Source: Platynereis dumerilii
Lineage: Eukaryota > Annelida > Polychaeta > Phyllodocida > Nereididae
NCBI GenBank assembly: GCA_026936325.1
Contig: JAPTHN010000001.1
Location: 137,121,138 to 137,185,137, forward strand
Reading direction: 5' to 3'
Length of the DNA stretch: 64,000 nt
The translations under genes and the position numbers were made by a program. How positions within the stretch are numbered: position 1 is the stretch's first letter; each line of letters opens with the position of its first letter. Below, piece after piece: positions 1-13,229 of this stretch. The notes under the pieces are model-generated. The model made no database searches, was not told the origin of the DNA, and was given only the letters and a program-made list of their open reading frames with translations.

Positions 1-629
1 CAATCGATTGCTTTTAATTGATTTAATTGAAATACAGAAATGCACACCAGAAAAAAGCAATCTGGCACACAAAATCAAAGCTTCTGAGGTGTAATGTATT
101 TATGTAAACAATCAGTTGTCATGGGATATCCCAAATTCTTGGAGTACTTCCTATCTACTCCAAACTGCTCTGATCTACTCCCGGAAATGCAAAACGAATG
201 ATCTGGAGTGAACTACTCCACTCCAAGAGCACTTTGGAGCAGCGAAACGAATGTACCCAATGAGTGCTACTTTTGGCATGAGATTAGGAATTTGTCGCAT
301 GAAAGAGGATTGCTGTTTAAACTGGATTAAAGTAAGCCAAAAAACACCCTGGCATCTTCATCATAGCAGTGATTCCTTACCAATTCAACTATGAAGGTGT
401 CAACTGATCCATTATATTCGCGCAGCGAAACAGCCGAAGGCCGTTGAGCGAAGCGAATTGAGTGCAAGAGAAGACTCAAAAATCTGTGCAGTGATGGTCT
501 CAACATCAACAGTCCACAGTTTGGAATTAGGTCAAGTGGATCCAGCTTCTTATCAATGATTTAGTTTCGTATTTAACAAAACATAACATATTCATCTTCA
601 AAAGTGTCTTAAAAATTCAATTTTCTCAA
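1..629. other. No gene seen
   Basis: AT-rich sequence without a convincing exon. A short frame at 327-509 (minus) shows no recognisable motif. Confidence 0.6.
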
Positions 630-1250
630 GTAATATATCCTGTACCAATAATTTTTATGAAATAGTTAATTATTAGCATTGACAAGCTAAATCAAATTAT
701 TAACATGTGATTCATTTAATTTCAATCAGACAACAAGAAAACATAACAAAATTAAAGTTACAAAATCTTATAAACTGATGATTATGTAACAGTGAACAGA
801 TAATCTACATGCAATGTTATTGTTTTTGTATTACTATATATGTATACAATTATGTAATATCAACAATCTAACATAGACTTGATCAACTTTGACAGCTTTC
901 AGTGCTGTCTGCCTTTTTAACATTTATTTAATATATATATATCTATCTATCAATTTATCTATCTATCTGTCAGTCATTATATCTATCTGTCTGTCTGTCT
1001 ATCTACTTATCTCTCTATTTATCGATATATTTACCTATTTATCTATTATATTTTTTGTCTAGTTTATCTTGCTATTCTACATTTTTCTCTGTCTTTCCAT
1101 GTATCTGTCTTTCTAATTTTCTGAAACAGTTACATAACTCCTTTCATACATTGAATATGAAATAAACATGAAAGTTATGGTAAAACTATAAGTCCTACAA
1201 AAACTTTTTAAAGTGCTGCGTGAATTTCATGGCAGTGCCATTTACATATT
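630..1250. repeat. Long inverted repeat, left copy
   Basis: This stretch matches 6060-6690 in inverted orientation. Shared landmarks include TTTAGCTTGTCAA / TAATAATTAAC, GTCTATGTTAGATTGTTGATATTAC and the sequence around GCAGTGCCATTTACATAT. A TATC/TGTC microsatellite (about 938-1030) lies in both. Divergence is considerable, so it is old. Confidence 0.65.
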
Positions 1251-1654
1251 AGCATTTATATGCAAACTATTTGCTGTTTTCTAACATATAGTGATTTTCA
1301 ATAAAAATCATCGATTAAAATCACTGATTTAAATCACGATTTAAATCATGCAACCCTGAAAAAAAGTATGCTTGACACATGTGTATATATGCATGAAAGT
1401 GAAAAAAAAGTTTGTTCAGCTCATGAAAATATGAAATTGAGATTGTTTCACCCTCCATCTTTAGCTAGGGGATCGTTGTATTAGAATTGAGAAAAAAGAA
1501 CTTTGTTGCTATACTTGGCCAACAAAAAAATAGTTTGTTGCGTTGTCGTGCACTAAATAAAAAGTTTAAGGAGTTAGTCCAGTCCATTACATAAGACTCC
1601 TCCCTTTACTTAGTATCATCTGGTCGCCCCTAGCAACTTCAATCTGCAAATTAT
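1251..1654. other. No gene seen
   Basis: AT-rich, with a short ATTTAAATCA-type repeat near 1300-1350 (alternating AAATCA/TGATTT). No coding signal. Confidence 0.55.
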
Positions 1655-1799
1655 AGCAATCGTTTCAACGAAGTGGAACGAAATTTGTTGAACACAGAAG
1701 AGGGAGCCCGCCAGTCCTTTGTATGGATCCATCCGCATTTTACGCACGACACACTGGCCGCGCATGCGCATCGTCACTTCTTCTGACAAAAATTTTCAA
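1655..1799 (+). repeat. 145-bp repeat, copy 1
   Basis: AGCAATCGTTTCAACGAAGT ... CTGACAAAAATTTTCAA is identical to 10157-10301 except for about one base. It is CpG-rich at its 3' part (GGCCGCGCATGCGCATCG). Flanks differ at both ends, so it is a dispersed element of unknown family. Confidence 0.8.
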
Positions 1800-2660
1800 G
1801 AAGAAGCACATGTTTAATCATCGTACGTTTCGCCGATTTGCGTAAAGGCTATTTCACTCTCAGAGACGGGAGACCCATCATTTTGAAGGTCTCACGGAGA
1901 TCTATCTATTGCACTAGGAATTGTCCCTGTACGACTGACGGAAGTGCTTGGAAGAGAACACATGTTTGATTGGCACAACTGGTTCCATCAGAATGTCAAC
2001 TGTCTGGGCCAGTTTGGAGGTTTCTGCTCAATGTGAACCACCTTAAGTGATAATAAGGGATTCAGGAGATGTCAGTGCATGAACTTGCTCAATCTGAGAC
2101 AAATAACAAATTGTTATGAAGGACGGTGGTTACAGTTGAGTGCAGTCTGCTCAATGCAAGACCACATGGAATTCTGCTGAGTCATCATGCAGCATCCTGG
2201 AATGTCATCCCATGCTGTTCCATGTGACATCAAGATTTCAAACCAATGAACTAGAGCATGGAATAGCCAGAAGGGGGCGCCGCGCATGTCAATAGCGACG
2301 TCATTGCTAAGTGTTGAACGTCAACACTTGCAACACATAAACACAAGCATGTTGCTGATCATGTACCCTTCAACATGGCATTGCTCAGCTGCTACCAAGA
2401 GTAGAAACGTCCAAATGGCATCAAAATGATGCAAATTAAATTTCCGACAATCTATTGTAGGTCTGGGCATTGTAAAAAAATTATTTCTATGAAAAATCAG
2501 CATCTGAAACACCTTATGTCAGCTGAAAATCTTGACATTTTCCATTAATTCTGTGTTTAAATGTATTTTCCAGAAGAATTTACTAGATTAAATAAGGTGC
2601 AGATTTTAAATACACCCCCTAGGACCCATACAGAATTTTAGTATCCACCCTACCTGACCC
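1800..2660. other. No gene seen
   Basis: No convincing exon or recognisable element. Confidence 0.5.
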
Positions 2661-2665
2661 AATTA

Positions 2666-2822
2666 AGGGCCGTAGCCTACAGGGAGGGGGGCAACCCCCC
2701 CTAGAATCTGGCCAAAAAAAGATGCATTATATGTAAAAATTAACGGTTTTCCATGGTACACATGCCTCTGGGCCAGTCTCTGCCCCCCCCCCCCCAGGAT
2801 TCAGCCCAGCTTACAGCCCTGC
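2666..2822. mobile_element. Short hAT-like nonautonomous element, copy 1
   Basis: Begins AGGGCCGTAGCCTAC and ends CAGCTTACAGCCCTG, an imperfect inverted repeat, with internal C/G runs. It resembles the copy at 2996-3183. No target duplication was recognised. Confidence 0.45.
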
Positions 2823-2883
2823 CCCCCCCCCCCCGACTTACAACACAATGTGTTATCCCCCGCTCCCCAAGCGCACATATGTG

Positions 2884-3545
2884 TGCAATATTTGTATTTT
2901 GAGGTGGCGTGCACATTTCACTTGAACTTTATAATGTAAATCCCCTTTGGCGAACCCTGAAAAATGTATGACTTAAAATAAAAGAGACTTGGAATCAGGG
3001 CCGTAGCCTGCATTGGAATAGGGGGCAGCTGCTCCCACCCCCCCCCCCCCCTAGAATTTGGCAGAAATATTTTTTTAATTTACAAAAATTTAAATTTTAT
3101 AGTTTTCTGGGGTGCACATGCCTGGGGATGAGACTCTGCCCCCCCCCCCCCCCCCCCAGGATTCAGCCCAGGCTACCGCCCTGCGATTCAATATTTTTCG
3201 ACCATTCAAAAACCATTGGAGATTTGGGAAAGCAGATCAGAGCTGGCATCAAATTTTCTCTAACATAATACAGATAGAGGCAGCCAATATCTTGAAATTT
3301 AGGTGTTATAATCTCATTATCGTCGTATTAGACGTTATTAAATTTGCAGAGATCAAGAAGTGGAAAATGGAAAATTCTGCCAGTCTTGCACTACCCAACC
3401 AAAAGCTCCCCCCATGGTTTTTTAATGGTAAAAAATATTGATTCTAAGTCTCTTTATGATAATAATGAGATTTACAAGGCTCGCCAATGGGGGATTCACA
3501 TTATAAACTTTAAGTGAAATGTGCCGCCTCTAAATATCAATGGAA
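2884..3545. repeat. Inverted repeat arms around the short hAT-like element
   Basis: 2884-2996 and 3433-3545 are inverted copies (~113 bp; shared CACATTTCACTT, TTTATAATGT, AAGAGACTT). They enclose the element at 2996-3183. A C-run pair lies near 3650. Confidence 0.65.
2996..3183. mobile_element. Short hAT-like nonautonomous element, copy 2
   Basis: Starts CAGGGCCGTAGCCTG and ends CAGGCTACCGCCCTG (14 of 15 inverted match), with CCCCCCCTAGAATTTGGC and AGGATTCAGCCCAG inside. The hAT-like label rests only on the CAGGG-type ends. Confidence 0.5.
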
Positions 3546-4690
3546 TGAGCTGAAATTGTACATACATAGGCCTAATCTCCTAATGTTTGCAAACCTAATT
3601 AACCTGCAAAAAAAGCTAGGTTTGACAAACGTTTCGGCGCTAGTAACCCCCCCCCCCCCCCGCCATAAATTCTGAATATCCCATAGTACTACGGAGCCGC
3701 CAGTACCAGTAGTGTCATAGTGCACTAATTAGCAGTTGACAGAAAAGTATAAGATGTATGGCCTCTTTGCCTACCAATCACTGACAGGAAGTACGCCTAT
3801 GTTGAACAATTTTGATGGCTCGCAGGACAGGCCTAATGTGTTATCAAAATGTATTGATTGCCATATCAACCTCACATGTGACTCATTTTATTCCAATTCA
3901 AAACAACGATTCCAGAAAAAATCTATCTTTTTATGAATTTTTAATTATTTAAATATGTATGTATGTAAAAAAAGAACTAAAAATGGGTGGAACATTGTGG
4001 ATTAAAATTGTCTTCATCAAGTATGAACTTCTCACCTAGGAAGTTACAAATAAATCTATCATTCAGCTCCGCATAAACCATGTTGCATCTCTGCAAAACC
4101 ATCAATTCTTGAGCGGTGAAGTAAAACACAGAAAGCATTTCGCCAACCTAAAAACTTGTTTATTTCATGAAATATTTGGTTAAAAGAATATACATGTTTT
4201 CCCATCACAATGCCTCCCAGCAGTCACATAAAAAAATCTTGGGATTTAATAGGAAGTTTTTCAATGAAATATATAGGACCGGGCCGTATGCGGCTTCAGC
4301 GATCAAAATATAGGTAAAATAAAGGGCTTTACAGCTTCATATATATTGACAGACAGACAGACAACTGGACATACAGACAGATAAATTTATTAGACAAATT
4401 AAATTTGCATTCAGCAAGAACAAAATATACATTTCATTGTCAGGAGACGAAAACTTCGGCAATAGAAGTTATCATGGATGAAATGACGTTTGTGAAGAGC
4501 CAATCAAATTTTTCTCCCAAATTACAATTCAAAAATCAAGAAAACATAAGAAATGCTTAACAGTAACATAGTAACTAATCCTCATTTTCGCTGTAACCAA
4601 ATTGCATTTAATGCCGCAAAAAAAAGGGGGGGATTTTCAGCCAAAAAGCTTGAAAATATAAGGAGCAAAAATATACAGGATATATTAGTA
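3546..4690. other. No gene seen
   Basis: AT-rich sequence with a short CAGA microsatellite near 4350-4382. No coding signal. Confidence 0.5.
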
Positions 4691-4691
4691 A

Positions 4692-5000
4692 TGCAGACCG
4701 GACCAGCGTGGTCCAGCCCTGGACTAGCAATTACTGGACCACCCACAAAAAACTGTCCAGCACCAGACTGGACCGTTCAGTGCTGGTCCAGACAGGTAGA
4801 GTGATTTTTCATGTCATGAAGGATATTGCATAATTTTTGTTTTGTCTAAAAATAAAAATCATATCATTTAGCTTGTTAAAACCTTCTGTTTGATCATAAT
4901 TTTCTAAATGTCGATGGACCACTTCTGGCCAGATCTGGACCGGTCCAGTAACAAGATCAGACCATCTAACCCTGGCCCAGACCTGGACCGCACCACTCTT
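4692..5000. repeat. CTGGACC/GGTCCAG-rich foldback repeat
   Basis: The heptamer GGTCCAG/CTGGACC occurs about eight times in both orientations, and the ends are partly inverted copies. A smaller cluster of the same motif is at 41200-41240. Confidence 0.5.
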
Positions 5001-6059
5001 GTAAATACCGGAGGAGGGTGGGGCGCCCAAAAAATATTGATGAAAATACCGCAAAAATGCTAAATTCATAAAAAGTTTCCTTCCAAAAATCTTTAGGGGG
5101 TTTGCAGCCCACCCCCATCCATCCTGCCTCCTATGCTTTATCCTTAAGAAACTAATGAATTTAGTGCGAAGTTTATTTAATAAAATATATAATCACTTGT
5201 TAATGATATAACTTTAGGATCATTGTAATCCGCTCTTTTAAAAAAAAGCATCAAAACGATCTTCCTTTTGCTGTTTTGGCTTGTGTGCATGACAACATCT
5301 CGGTGCGTGGAAATCAGGGTCAGCCTGTCATTCTCATCGATTTGAAGCAGGAGATATATATGTAGTTATTTGAAGGAGTGCCGTGTCATATAAGCTCAAC
5401 AAGAAAATGGCTCCTCTTGCTTGAAGGCTTCCAGCATGAGCAGAGAGTCAACAAAAAATCAACTCCATTTGTTGTGTGTTAGTGGAATTGTTCATCAAGT
5501 CACCTAGGTGAAAAATTTACATAATATATTATTTTAACGCAAGAGGACGTAAATCATGATTCTACTTGCTGGATTATGAAAAAATGATTCAGACTGAAAT
5601 TTACAGCACAATATTAAAACCACTTGATTACGCATTTCTTGTAACAATATAATCAGTTATAAATTTGTAACCCTTGAAACCAAGAGGAATTTACCTTCCT
5701 AAAGTAAAAACTGTGTATTTACTTTTTACTAAGCAAATAATTACATAATTGCATAAAATATATTCATTCATTCATTCATAATTATTATCTGGTAGTGGTC
5801 CTCACATGCTGAATAAATTGTGCAAGAGATAACTCAAGAGATAGAGATCATACCTAACTGACAGTGACAAGTTGAAAATGGCAGGAACTGCTCCTTCCCT
5901 CAATTTTGCCCTTTTCATCGTCAAAGTATTTCTCCATTCATCCCTGAAGAATCCCAGGGCTGTCGCCCTTGCAGTTCTCGACACAGTCCTGTCCTTCGCT
6001 TTGTCCGGAAGTCTTAAAAGGCAATAATTTAAATTAGCTTTAATAGCACATCAATATTT
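5001..6059. other. No gene seen
   Basis: AT-rich. A 27-bp stretch (AATATATAATCACTTGTTAA...) near 5183 recurs near 6615. No coding signal. Confidence 0.5.
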
Positions 6060-6690
6060 AAAATACATAATATGTAAATGGTACTGCCATGAAATTCGCA
6101 CAGCACTTAAAAAGTCTTTTGAGTGACTTTTAGTATTGCCACAACTTCCATTTTTTATTTCATGTTCAGTAAATATGAAAGGCAGTAATAAATGTAACTG
6201 CTTAAAACTTTAAAAATTAGAAAGACCGATACAGAAAGATACAGGAAGATACAGATAGACAAATTGAGAAAAATGGATAAAAAATACATTGGATAGATTG
6301 GCCTAGATAGATCTATTGATAGATAGAAAGATAGATAAATAGATACATAGATAAATAGATTGATAAATTGATTGATCATAAGCTAAATTTTATAGTAAAA
6401 AGGCAGACTTCACTGAAATGCTGTCAAATTAAAGTCTATGTTAGATTGTTGATATTACATAATAGTATAATAGTTTAAAAGACAATAACGTGATTGGCAT
6501 GTAGATTAACTGCCCACTTTTATATATAATTATCAGTTGATAATTATCAGTTGAGAATTAATGAAAATTAAGTCATTTTAATCTACGGTTTCTTTTGGTC
6601 TGATTTGACATGAAAATATATAATCACTTGTTAATGATATAATTTAGCTTGTCAAGGTTAATAATTAACAATTCAATCAAAATTATTGCA
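6060..6690. repeat. Long inverted repeat, right copy
   Basis: Inverted partner of 630-1250, with a GATA-type microsatellite at about 6290-6375 at the corresponding position. Confidence 0.65.
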
Positions 6691-7249
6691 TGGTTCAGGG
6701 AATATTTTGGAGAAAATTGAAATTACAAAAAAAATATATATGTATACTATATATATGCGAAGTTTATTTAAATATGAAGCAGATTTTAGAATTCTCTGAT
6801 GTACTCAATTCCCATGCCAAACAGGCTAAAGCCATTTCGATGTGCAAATATAAGTCAATATATATATACCAAGTGCAAACAAACTTTCCCTACAATTCTC
6901 AATTACCTACAACCAAAAGTTTACATGCCATCATGGTAAATGATCTAGGCCTACATGAAATTCAGAATTGCAAGGACACTCACCAATGAAAGGATGCGGA
7001 ATTTATGGCAAAACACTTCATGCCCGACGTTTCAATTATTCAACTTTTCGTAATGGTCTAGAGCCCTGCTCCTGAAACAGGCCGGATTGTAACAAGTGCT
7101 CGGTGCACGACTGAAAGCAGTCCTCCTGAAAAGACCCAATAAAAATGAAATTAATAAGCATACAATTATACAGAGTGTATGGCAATTATTTATGTTTCTC
7201 TAGTTAATTCTACAAAAATGTGAATCATTCAGTTTTCAAGTCTATTAGG
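6691..7249. other. No gene seen
   Basis: AT-rich; no exon or element recognised. Confidence 0.5.
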
Positions 7250-7560
7250 GGACGACCATTTAATAATCAGGGGGCGGGGGGTTGGAGTTTTCCTTGGCAT
7301 GAAATTATTTATTTCACAGTAACCAGGAGTAATTATTCATTTCAAGTGCATGAAGTCCCTGAATATTAATTCCTAAATCAAGCAACACCTTTTGTTAAGA
7401 AAAACCCCCTTCAGAAATTATTTATTTCAAGACTTCCCAGAAAGAAGTTATTTATTTCACCAAAACTGAGTAAGAAATTATTTATTTTCCCAAGTGGGGG
7501 ATACAGGGGGGCCAGGCCCTCTGGGCCCCCCTGTATCCCCCATTGGGGCAAATGGCGTAT
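7250..7560. repeat. AAATTATTTATTTC repeat cluster with a perfect hairpin
   Basis: The motif AAATTATTTATTTC and variants recurs about five times between 7299 and 7490. A hairpin with ~18-bp arms (GGGGGATACAGGGGGGCC, loop, inverted) follows at 7496-7542. Probably a nonautonomous element; the 5' end GGGGACGACCATTTAATAAT recalls the G-rich element at 32234. Confidence 0.55.
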
Positions 7561-8995
7561 CTGGGCATATCCTGGCCAATATCAGGGTAGATTCACTGCC
7601 CTGGTCACTCACCGTTACATGTTAAAATTTCAGGGCAAATAGTGACAGCCTCGGGGGTTTCATGTCAACCTCCGGGTCAACCTGGGCTGTCTCCTCAGAG
7701 TCCTCACCCCCATGGCAAGTGATTTGGATCTTTGAGTGATTGATTACTTGCTTGACTGATACATTTTGTCATTATTTAACATTTGGGCTGGGAATCCCTG
7801 GGATATTACACAATTTGATTTTGACTGACAACACAGTCAACACCCAGCTCAGAACAAAACAAATCTCCAACTTGAAGATTATCAACAACAGCAACACACT
7901 ATAGGCTGATAGGGCGCATTCTGATACAAAAACAGAGTTGCAGCTAAAGTACATCAGAAACACATTTGGTAATTGTGCTAAAATATTTTTTTCAGTGCCA
8001 GTATGCTTTGAAATTGGCCTGAACAAGCCAACAAACTGCCATTTTTAAAGGCTTTCCTGTCACTCACGAATCTGAAATGGGCATGTTTTGAGGTTCTAAC
8101 ACCAGGTTTTACCACAGATTTCATCAGAAAACATTCTACACAATTTCCATGTGAGGTATGACAGCTTTTCGGAGGCTGACATGATCATTTGTAGGATTAA
8201 ACAGTGAAAACTCACCTGCCCAGCCCAGCCATCAATGCTTGAACAGCTGATAACGTCAACAAGCTTCAACACTTAGCCAAAACGAGGCTCTTGACACACG
8301 ACGCTCAATGCTATCCAATGGGACGAGGCCATTCCACGGACTCCAGTTCATTGTTTCAAACATCTCCAGTTATTAACAGGGATGTATTGCTTCTTTAATT
8401 ATCGTATTTATGTCTTTATATCTATTTTATTTTAAAGATTTTTAACTGGTAGGCCTATACCATGATCGACATTTGTGGTACTAAATTTTCTTAAAGTACT
8501 GTGTACACAGTCTGTTCCCTTTCTATTCCATGCACAACGAGCCACGATGTGAGTTTCAAATCTGCCCACTAAGGAATGGGGGCACCACATGCAAGAGACA
8601 GAGGGACCGAAGTGCTGCCCCTGAAGAAGGACTAGCCCTTGCTGATGGGAAGAATGAACACTTCATACCTCATATTGCCTATCCATACAGGGAATCAGGG
8701 ATGTATTCAGTTTCATTATTTAATGTTATTTATTTCTTTACTAGTCAATTATTTTGTCGATGCTTTATTCTATGTTTGTCAAAATCACCCATAGATATCA
8801 AAATAATAATTAAAAAATAAACTAATAAAAAAATTTAATAAATTAATGAAAACCTTTATGTCCGATAGCGGAATGCTACGGGCTGTGTACCCTATCCATT
8901 TCTTACTTAATACTATATTCACTTTCATTTAAATACAATGCTATGTCATGTTCACTATAATTGGTGACTGTCACCTTAATTATTTCTTATACGTT
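7561..8995. other. No gene seen
   Basis: Short frames at 7772-8026 and 8530-8820 show no family motif. Confidence 0.5.
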
Positions 8996-9600
8996 TACCA
9001 CTATTTCACTATCTCTCGATCACCACGATCACCACTATTTTGTGATCAATAGTTTTAGTGATCTATAATTTAGTGGTCAACATTTTAGTGATCTATTTAG
9101 TTAAAATTACTTTTAAATGATCACCACGACCGCCACGATCACCACGATCACCACTATTTTGTGATCAACTTTATTTTGTGATCAACATTTTTGTGGTCAA
9201 CATTTTTGTATCAATTTATTTAAATATCAATAACCCATCTATCACACATCACATTCATATCAATCAAATTTATATCTATCACATTCGTATACCTATCACA
9301 TTTATATTTATCACATATATATATATATATAGATATCACATTTATATTTAACACATCTATATCTTTCACCCTAATATTTATCTCATTTATATTTATCACA
9401 CATGTTAACATTAATTTATCACACACTCATAACTTTATCAAACATAGTGCATAAATTGATTATTAATTTTTCTTCAATAATCACATTTATATTAATCACA
9501 TTCAGTAATCACGTTAGATTGGTTCATCACATTTAGATTTATTAATCACATTTAGTTTTATTAATATTTATCAAAAATAATCACATTGATATTCAATCTG
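8996..9600. repeat. Degenerate GATCACCA and ATCACATTTATA repeats
   Basis: 8998-9215 repeats GATCACCAC / TTTTGTGATCAAC-type units. 9220-9600 repeats a degenerate ~12-bp unit ATCACATTTATA. This is low-complexity satellite. Confidence 0.75.
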
Positions 9601-9914
9601 GGAACCATCTATATTTAAGACACATTGGGCCAATTAAGGCCCTCATTTTTCTTCCGCTCACTATTATTCATTTTTTCATTGTAGAACTGCAAGATGCCGA
9701 ATCAGAACATGCAAGATGCCAAGCACCCAACAATGTTACCCCTCCTGTCTGACGGTGGAATACCCAAATAAAGATATATGCTTTAAGGAGCATTACCAAT
9801 AGTGGTATCATAAGAAGTAGGCACTGATGGTGGAATACCACAGGCCCATCCTGTTTGCCGCTCCTCCTCTCGGTCCTTCCTCTCTTCTTCGGGCAACCAG
9901 CGAGCTGGTTGTTT

Positions 9915-10682
9915 GGCTCTTCACTTCGTTTCTCCCCAAGCAGGGAGGCTTTATCGACACTCGCTATTTAATCATTTGATATCTGTACAATACTGTATGA
10001 TCTACACTATGAATCATGAGTCTAATTTTACCCTTGTTATCAATTTACTTTATTGTCATACATTTCTTGCATTTCCACATTTGATTCAATTACATTTCAT
10101 AGTTACAATAAACATTTTATAACTCCATTCATTGGCTCCTGGTCGTGGTTCAACAAAGCAATCGTTTCAACGAAGTGGAACGAAATTTGTTGAACACAGA
10201 AGAGGGAGCCCGCCAGTCCGTTGTATGGATCCATCCGCATTTTACGCACGACACACTGGCCGCGCATGCGCATCGTCACTTCTTCTGACAAAAATTTTCA
10301 ACCCCTCCAGCCACCCCGGTCACCACCGATCAGGGAAGGGGCTTGTAACTTTATTCCACATTTGCTCGGTGATTGATTCCTATGCTTGCTGATAGTGGAA
10401 TACTACAGTGTGCTTATATTGTGATATTTATGTCCTCTGGCTCTTCACTTCGTTTCTCCCCAAGCAGGGAGGCTTTATCGACACTCGCTATTTAATCATT
10501 TGATATCTGTACAATACTGTATGATCTACACTATGAATCATGACTCTAATTTTACCCTTGTTATCAATTTACTTTATTGTCATACATTTCTTGCATTTCC
10601 ACATTTGATTCAATTACATTTCATAGTTACAATAAACATTTTATAACTCCATTCATTGGCTCCTGGTCGTGGTTGAACAAAA
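9915..10682 (+). repeat. Pair of ~244-bp direct repeats
   Basis: GGCTCTTCACTTCGTTTCTC ... CTCCTGGTCGTGGTT occurs at 9915-10159 and again at 10439-10682 with only one or two differences. Each copy holds an AATAAA. The 280 bp between them include the 145-bp repeat. It could be a very small element with terminal direct repeats (TRIM-like fossil) or a recent segmental duplication; no clear target duplication was seen. Confidence 0.7.
10157..10301 (+). repeat. 145-bp repeat, copy 2
   Basis: Near-identical to 1655-1799. It lies directly after the first of two 244-bp direct repeats. Confidence 0.8.
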
Positions 10683-10689
10683 TAATCAT

Positions 10690-13110
10690 CTTTGTTAATT
10701 GCATGAAATGCTTATTGCTGTGGGCTTGCAGAACTTTATAAAGAGGCTCTGACAGCAAGTATAGTGAACAAAAAGAACAAAAAAAAGAAAGTCTATCATA
10801 TTAGTACGTAAAAGGGCATCACTCTTACCCATCCATAGAAGCTTCTTATTTAGCCAACATGATGGAAGCCTCAGGAATGTGAACCTGACAGAAAATTTTG
10901 GAGTGATTTAAAATCCCATCCCACATGGCTAAACATGATCTATTTCTGAGTGATATTCTCAAGAATTAGTCAGCCTATGAACTCACCCAATCTATCAAAT
11001 GACATTTGGATTTGACTGTTGATAATTCAGATTCCCAAAAGTCACTTTCATTTCTGTCTATTATCAATTGTTGATCAGGTCTGCCAGAATGAGCTCTTCT
11101 TTCTGTAATAACTTAAAAAGGTTTGATTTTTTTAGATAAGGACATATTTTTCAAACATAAGAAAGTCTTCAGTCTCAAAATTACCCATTTGGCAAGTTAT
11201 CTCGTCTTTATAATAAAGCAATGTCAGTGAATGAAGTTAGTCTGGGGCGAAGATAAAAGTGGTAAATTACATCTCAGAAATGACTGGGGAATGTCATAAA
11301 TTTCTGAGAGAACAGTAGCAAAGAGGAATGATCACAGGAATTACACATTCTCAGATTTTTGTGTTTTTTTTTTTGGGATTATCTGAGATAAGTAATGATA
11401 ATTTTCCACAGATGTTTAAAAAACTGTTATCAAATGCTCAGGACAAGATCCAGACTATTCCAGAGCAAATGTGAACAATTTTCTGTCATTTAGATACATA
11501 TATATATAGGCATAAATTAAACTAGCATTTTCGCATACATACATTGGAAAAAAAAACACATTACATATATATATTTTCTTGACTTGACAATGTTACATAA
11601 TATCATATCGTCCCTGATAATATACAATAAAACTCACAATAGGCCTGCCTTCTCTTCATGCATTAATCACCTGCTGAGCTCTGCTGACACTTGATCTATT
11701 CAGATCTATAAATAGAACATCGCTGACAAGTTTTCGTCTGCTCCTGTGAATAGCAGACATCGCGCGTGGCCAGCCCAGACGAATTGTTGAATATCAATAA
11801 TTGGCAATTCATATATAAGCACTAAATAGATCATAGATGCAAGTTTAAAGATTGTTTGTGAAATTGTGATGGAACAAGGGATTTCGCGTTGATGGCACTG
11901 GTTCCAAGAACTTGGCCTACTCTACTGCCAAGTTGTATTTTTCTTTATATTTGTTTTGAAATTTTGGAAGTTTTACAAGTTTAATAATCTTTAAATGTCG
12001 AGTACAACGTTTTGTAAACTAATTATTGCAAAATCAAAAGATACATATTTTGTATATTATACCATACCTATGACCCATCAGCCAATCAGAAGCCTGTATT
12101 TGGCTGGTATATATCATATATTCTTTGTTGTTCACTTATACGCCCATGGGAGTATATAGGATATATATAAGCCTCATTGTTTAACAAAGCTCATAACACA
12201 AACAGCAAAACTGTACCAAACAGTGAATTACCAACAAAAGTTAAATAAAACAAAAGTATTATAAAACCCAGATGTCTGCGACAAATCCTTAAATCCTTTT
12301 ATTTGACCCCAGATTAGATTTTAAATTCAGTAACACAACTAAGGGGTCAACCATATTAGATCTCAGGGAGGGGGAGGAAGCTTGGAAATTTTATTTGAAA
12401 ATAGATAGATAATTCCTTGTCTAGTTTTGGTGCGATAAATTTAAAATACCTTTTTAGTAGTTGACTTGAAATAAGCCTTATAAGGTGTTTCTTAAAATGG
12501 TTTCGTTTGACTTAAAAACAAATATTTTAGGACGTCATCCAGTTATAATAAATAGGCCCAATTACTGCTGCAGTTACCATGAAATAAATAATGTCCTGTC
12601 TATTAAAACCCCAAGCCTAATCCGATGGTTGCCACCTAACAATCCAAATGCAAATATTCTTCTGATTTTTCAAAAAATTTTGTACAAAATTATTATTTTT
12701 GCCTACAATTTCCCCCTAATATATATGTTTTTCTAAATCCTCCCCCCTAATTTCTTACCAAAATTATTTGTTCCAATCTTTTTTATACACTTTTCTTAAC
12801 TTCCCCTCCCTCCCGCCGTAATATTTTTTCAAAATATATATTTTTTCTAACAAACATTTTCCAACTGATTTTTTTGCCATTTTTTCCCCAAATTTTTCTA
12901 TTCACGTTATCTTTCTTTTTTTCCTAGCATTTTTTCCTCATTTTCTGTTCTTTCAAACTTTCATTTATTCAAAGAATTTCATATTCATATATATATGCAA
13001 TTAAACTAATCCCACATGACAAATTGTTTCTCGCTGTTTTTTCTTCTTCTCTCAAATCCTTCTTGTTTTATTTTCTTTTTAAATCTCTTAGTTTTTGTTG
13101 TATTTTGTTT
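10690..13110. other. No gene seen
   Basis: AT-rich. A fragment near 12057-12180 shares TATACCAT...CAGCCAATCA with the hairpin elements at 34003 and 50516. Otherwise nothing recognised. Confidence 0.5.
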
Positions 13111-13117
13111 TGTTTAA

Positions 13118-13226
13118 GGTATAAGTCAGTTATATCCCTTGTTTTCGTGAATATGTGATAATCCTCGGCTACGCCTCGGATATATCACATATTCACTCAA
13201 ACGCGGGATATAACTAGCACTTATGC
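13118..13226. mobile_element. Hairpin (foldback) short element
   Basis: A long inverted repeat: GGTATAAGTCAGTTATATCCC and GTGAATATGTGATAATCCTCGGC pair with GCCTCGGATATATCACATATTCAC and the inverted outer part, around a loop of about 3 nt. Confidence 0.7.
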
Positions 13227-13229
13227 TTT

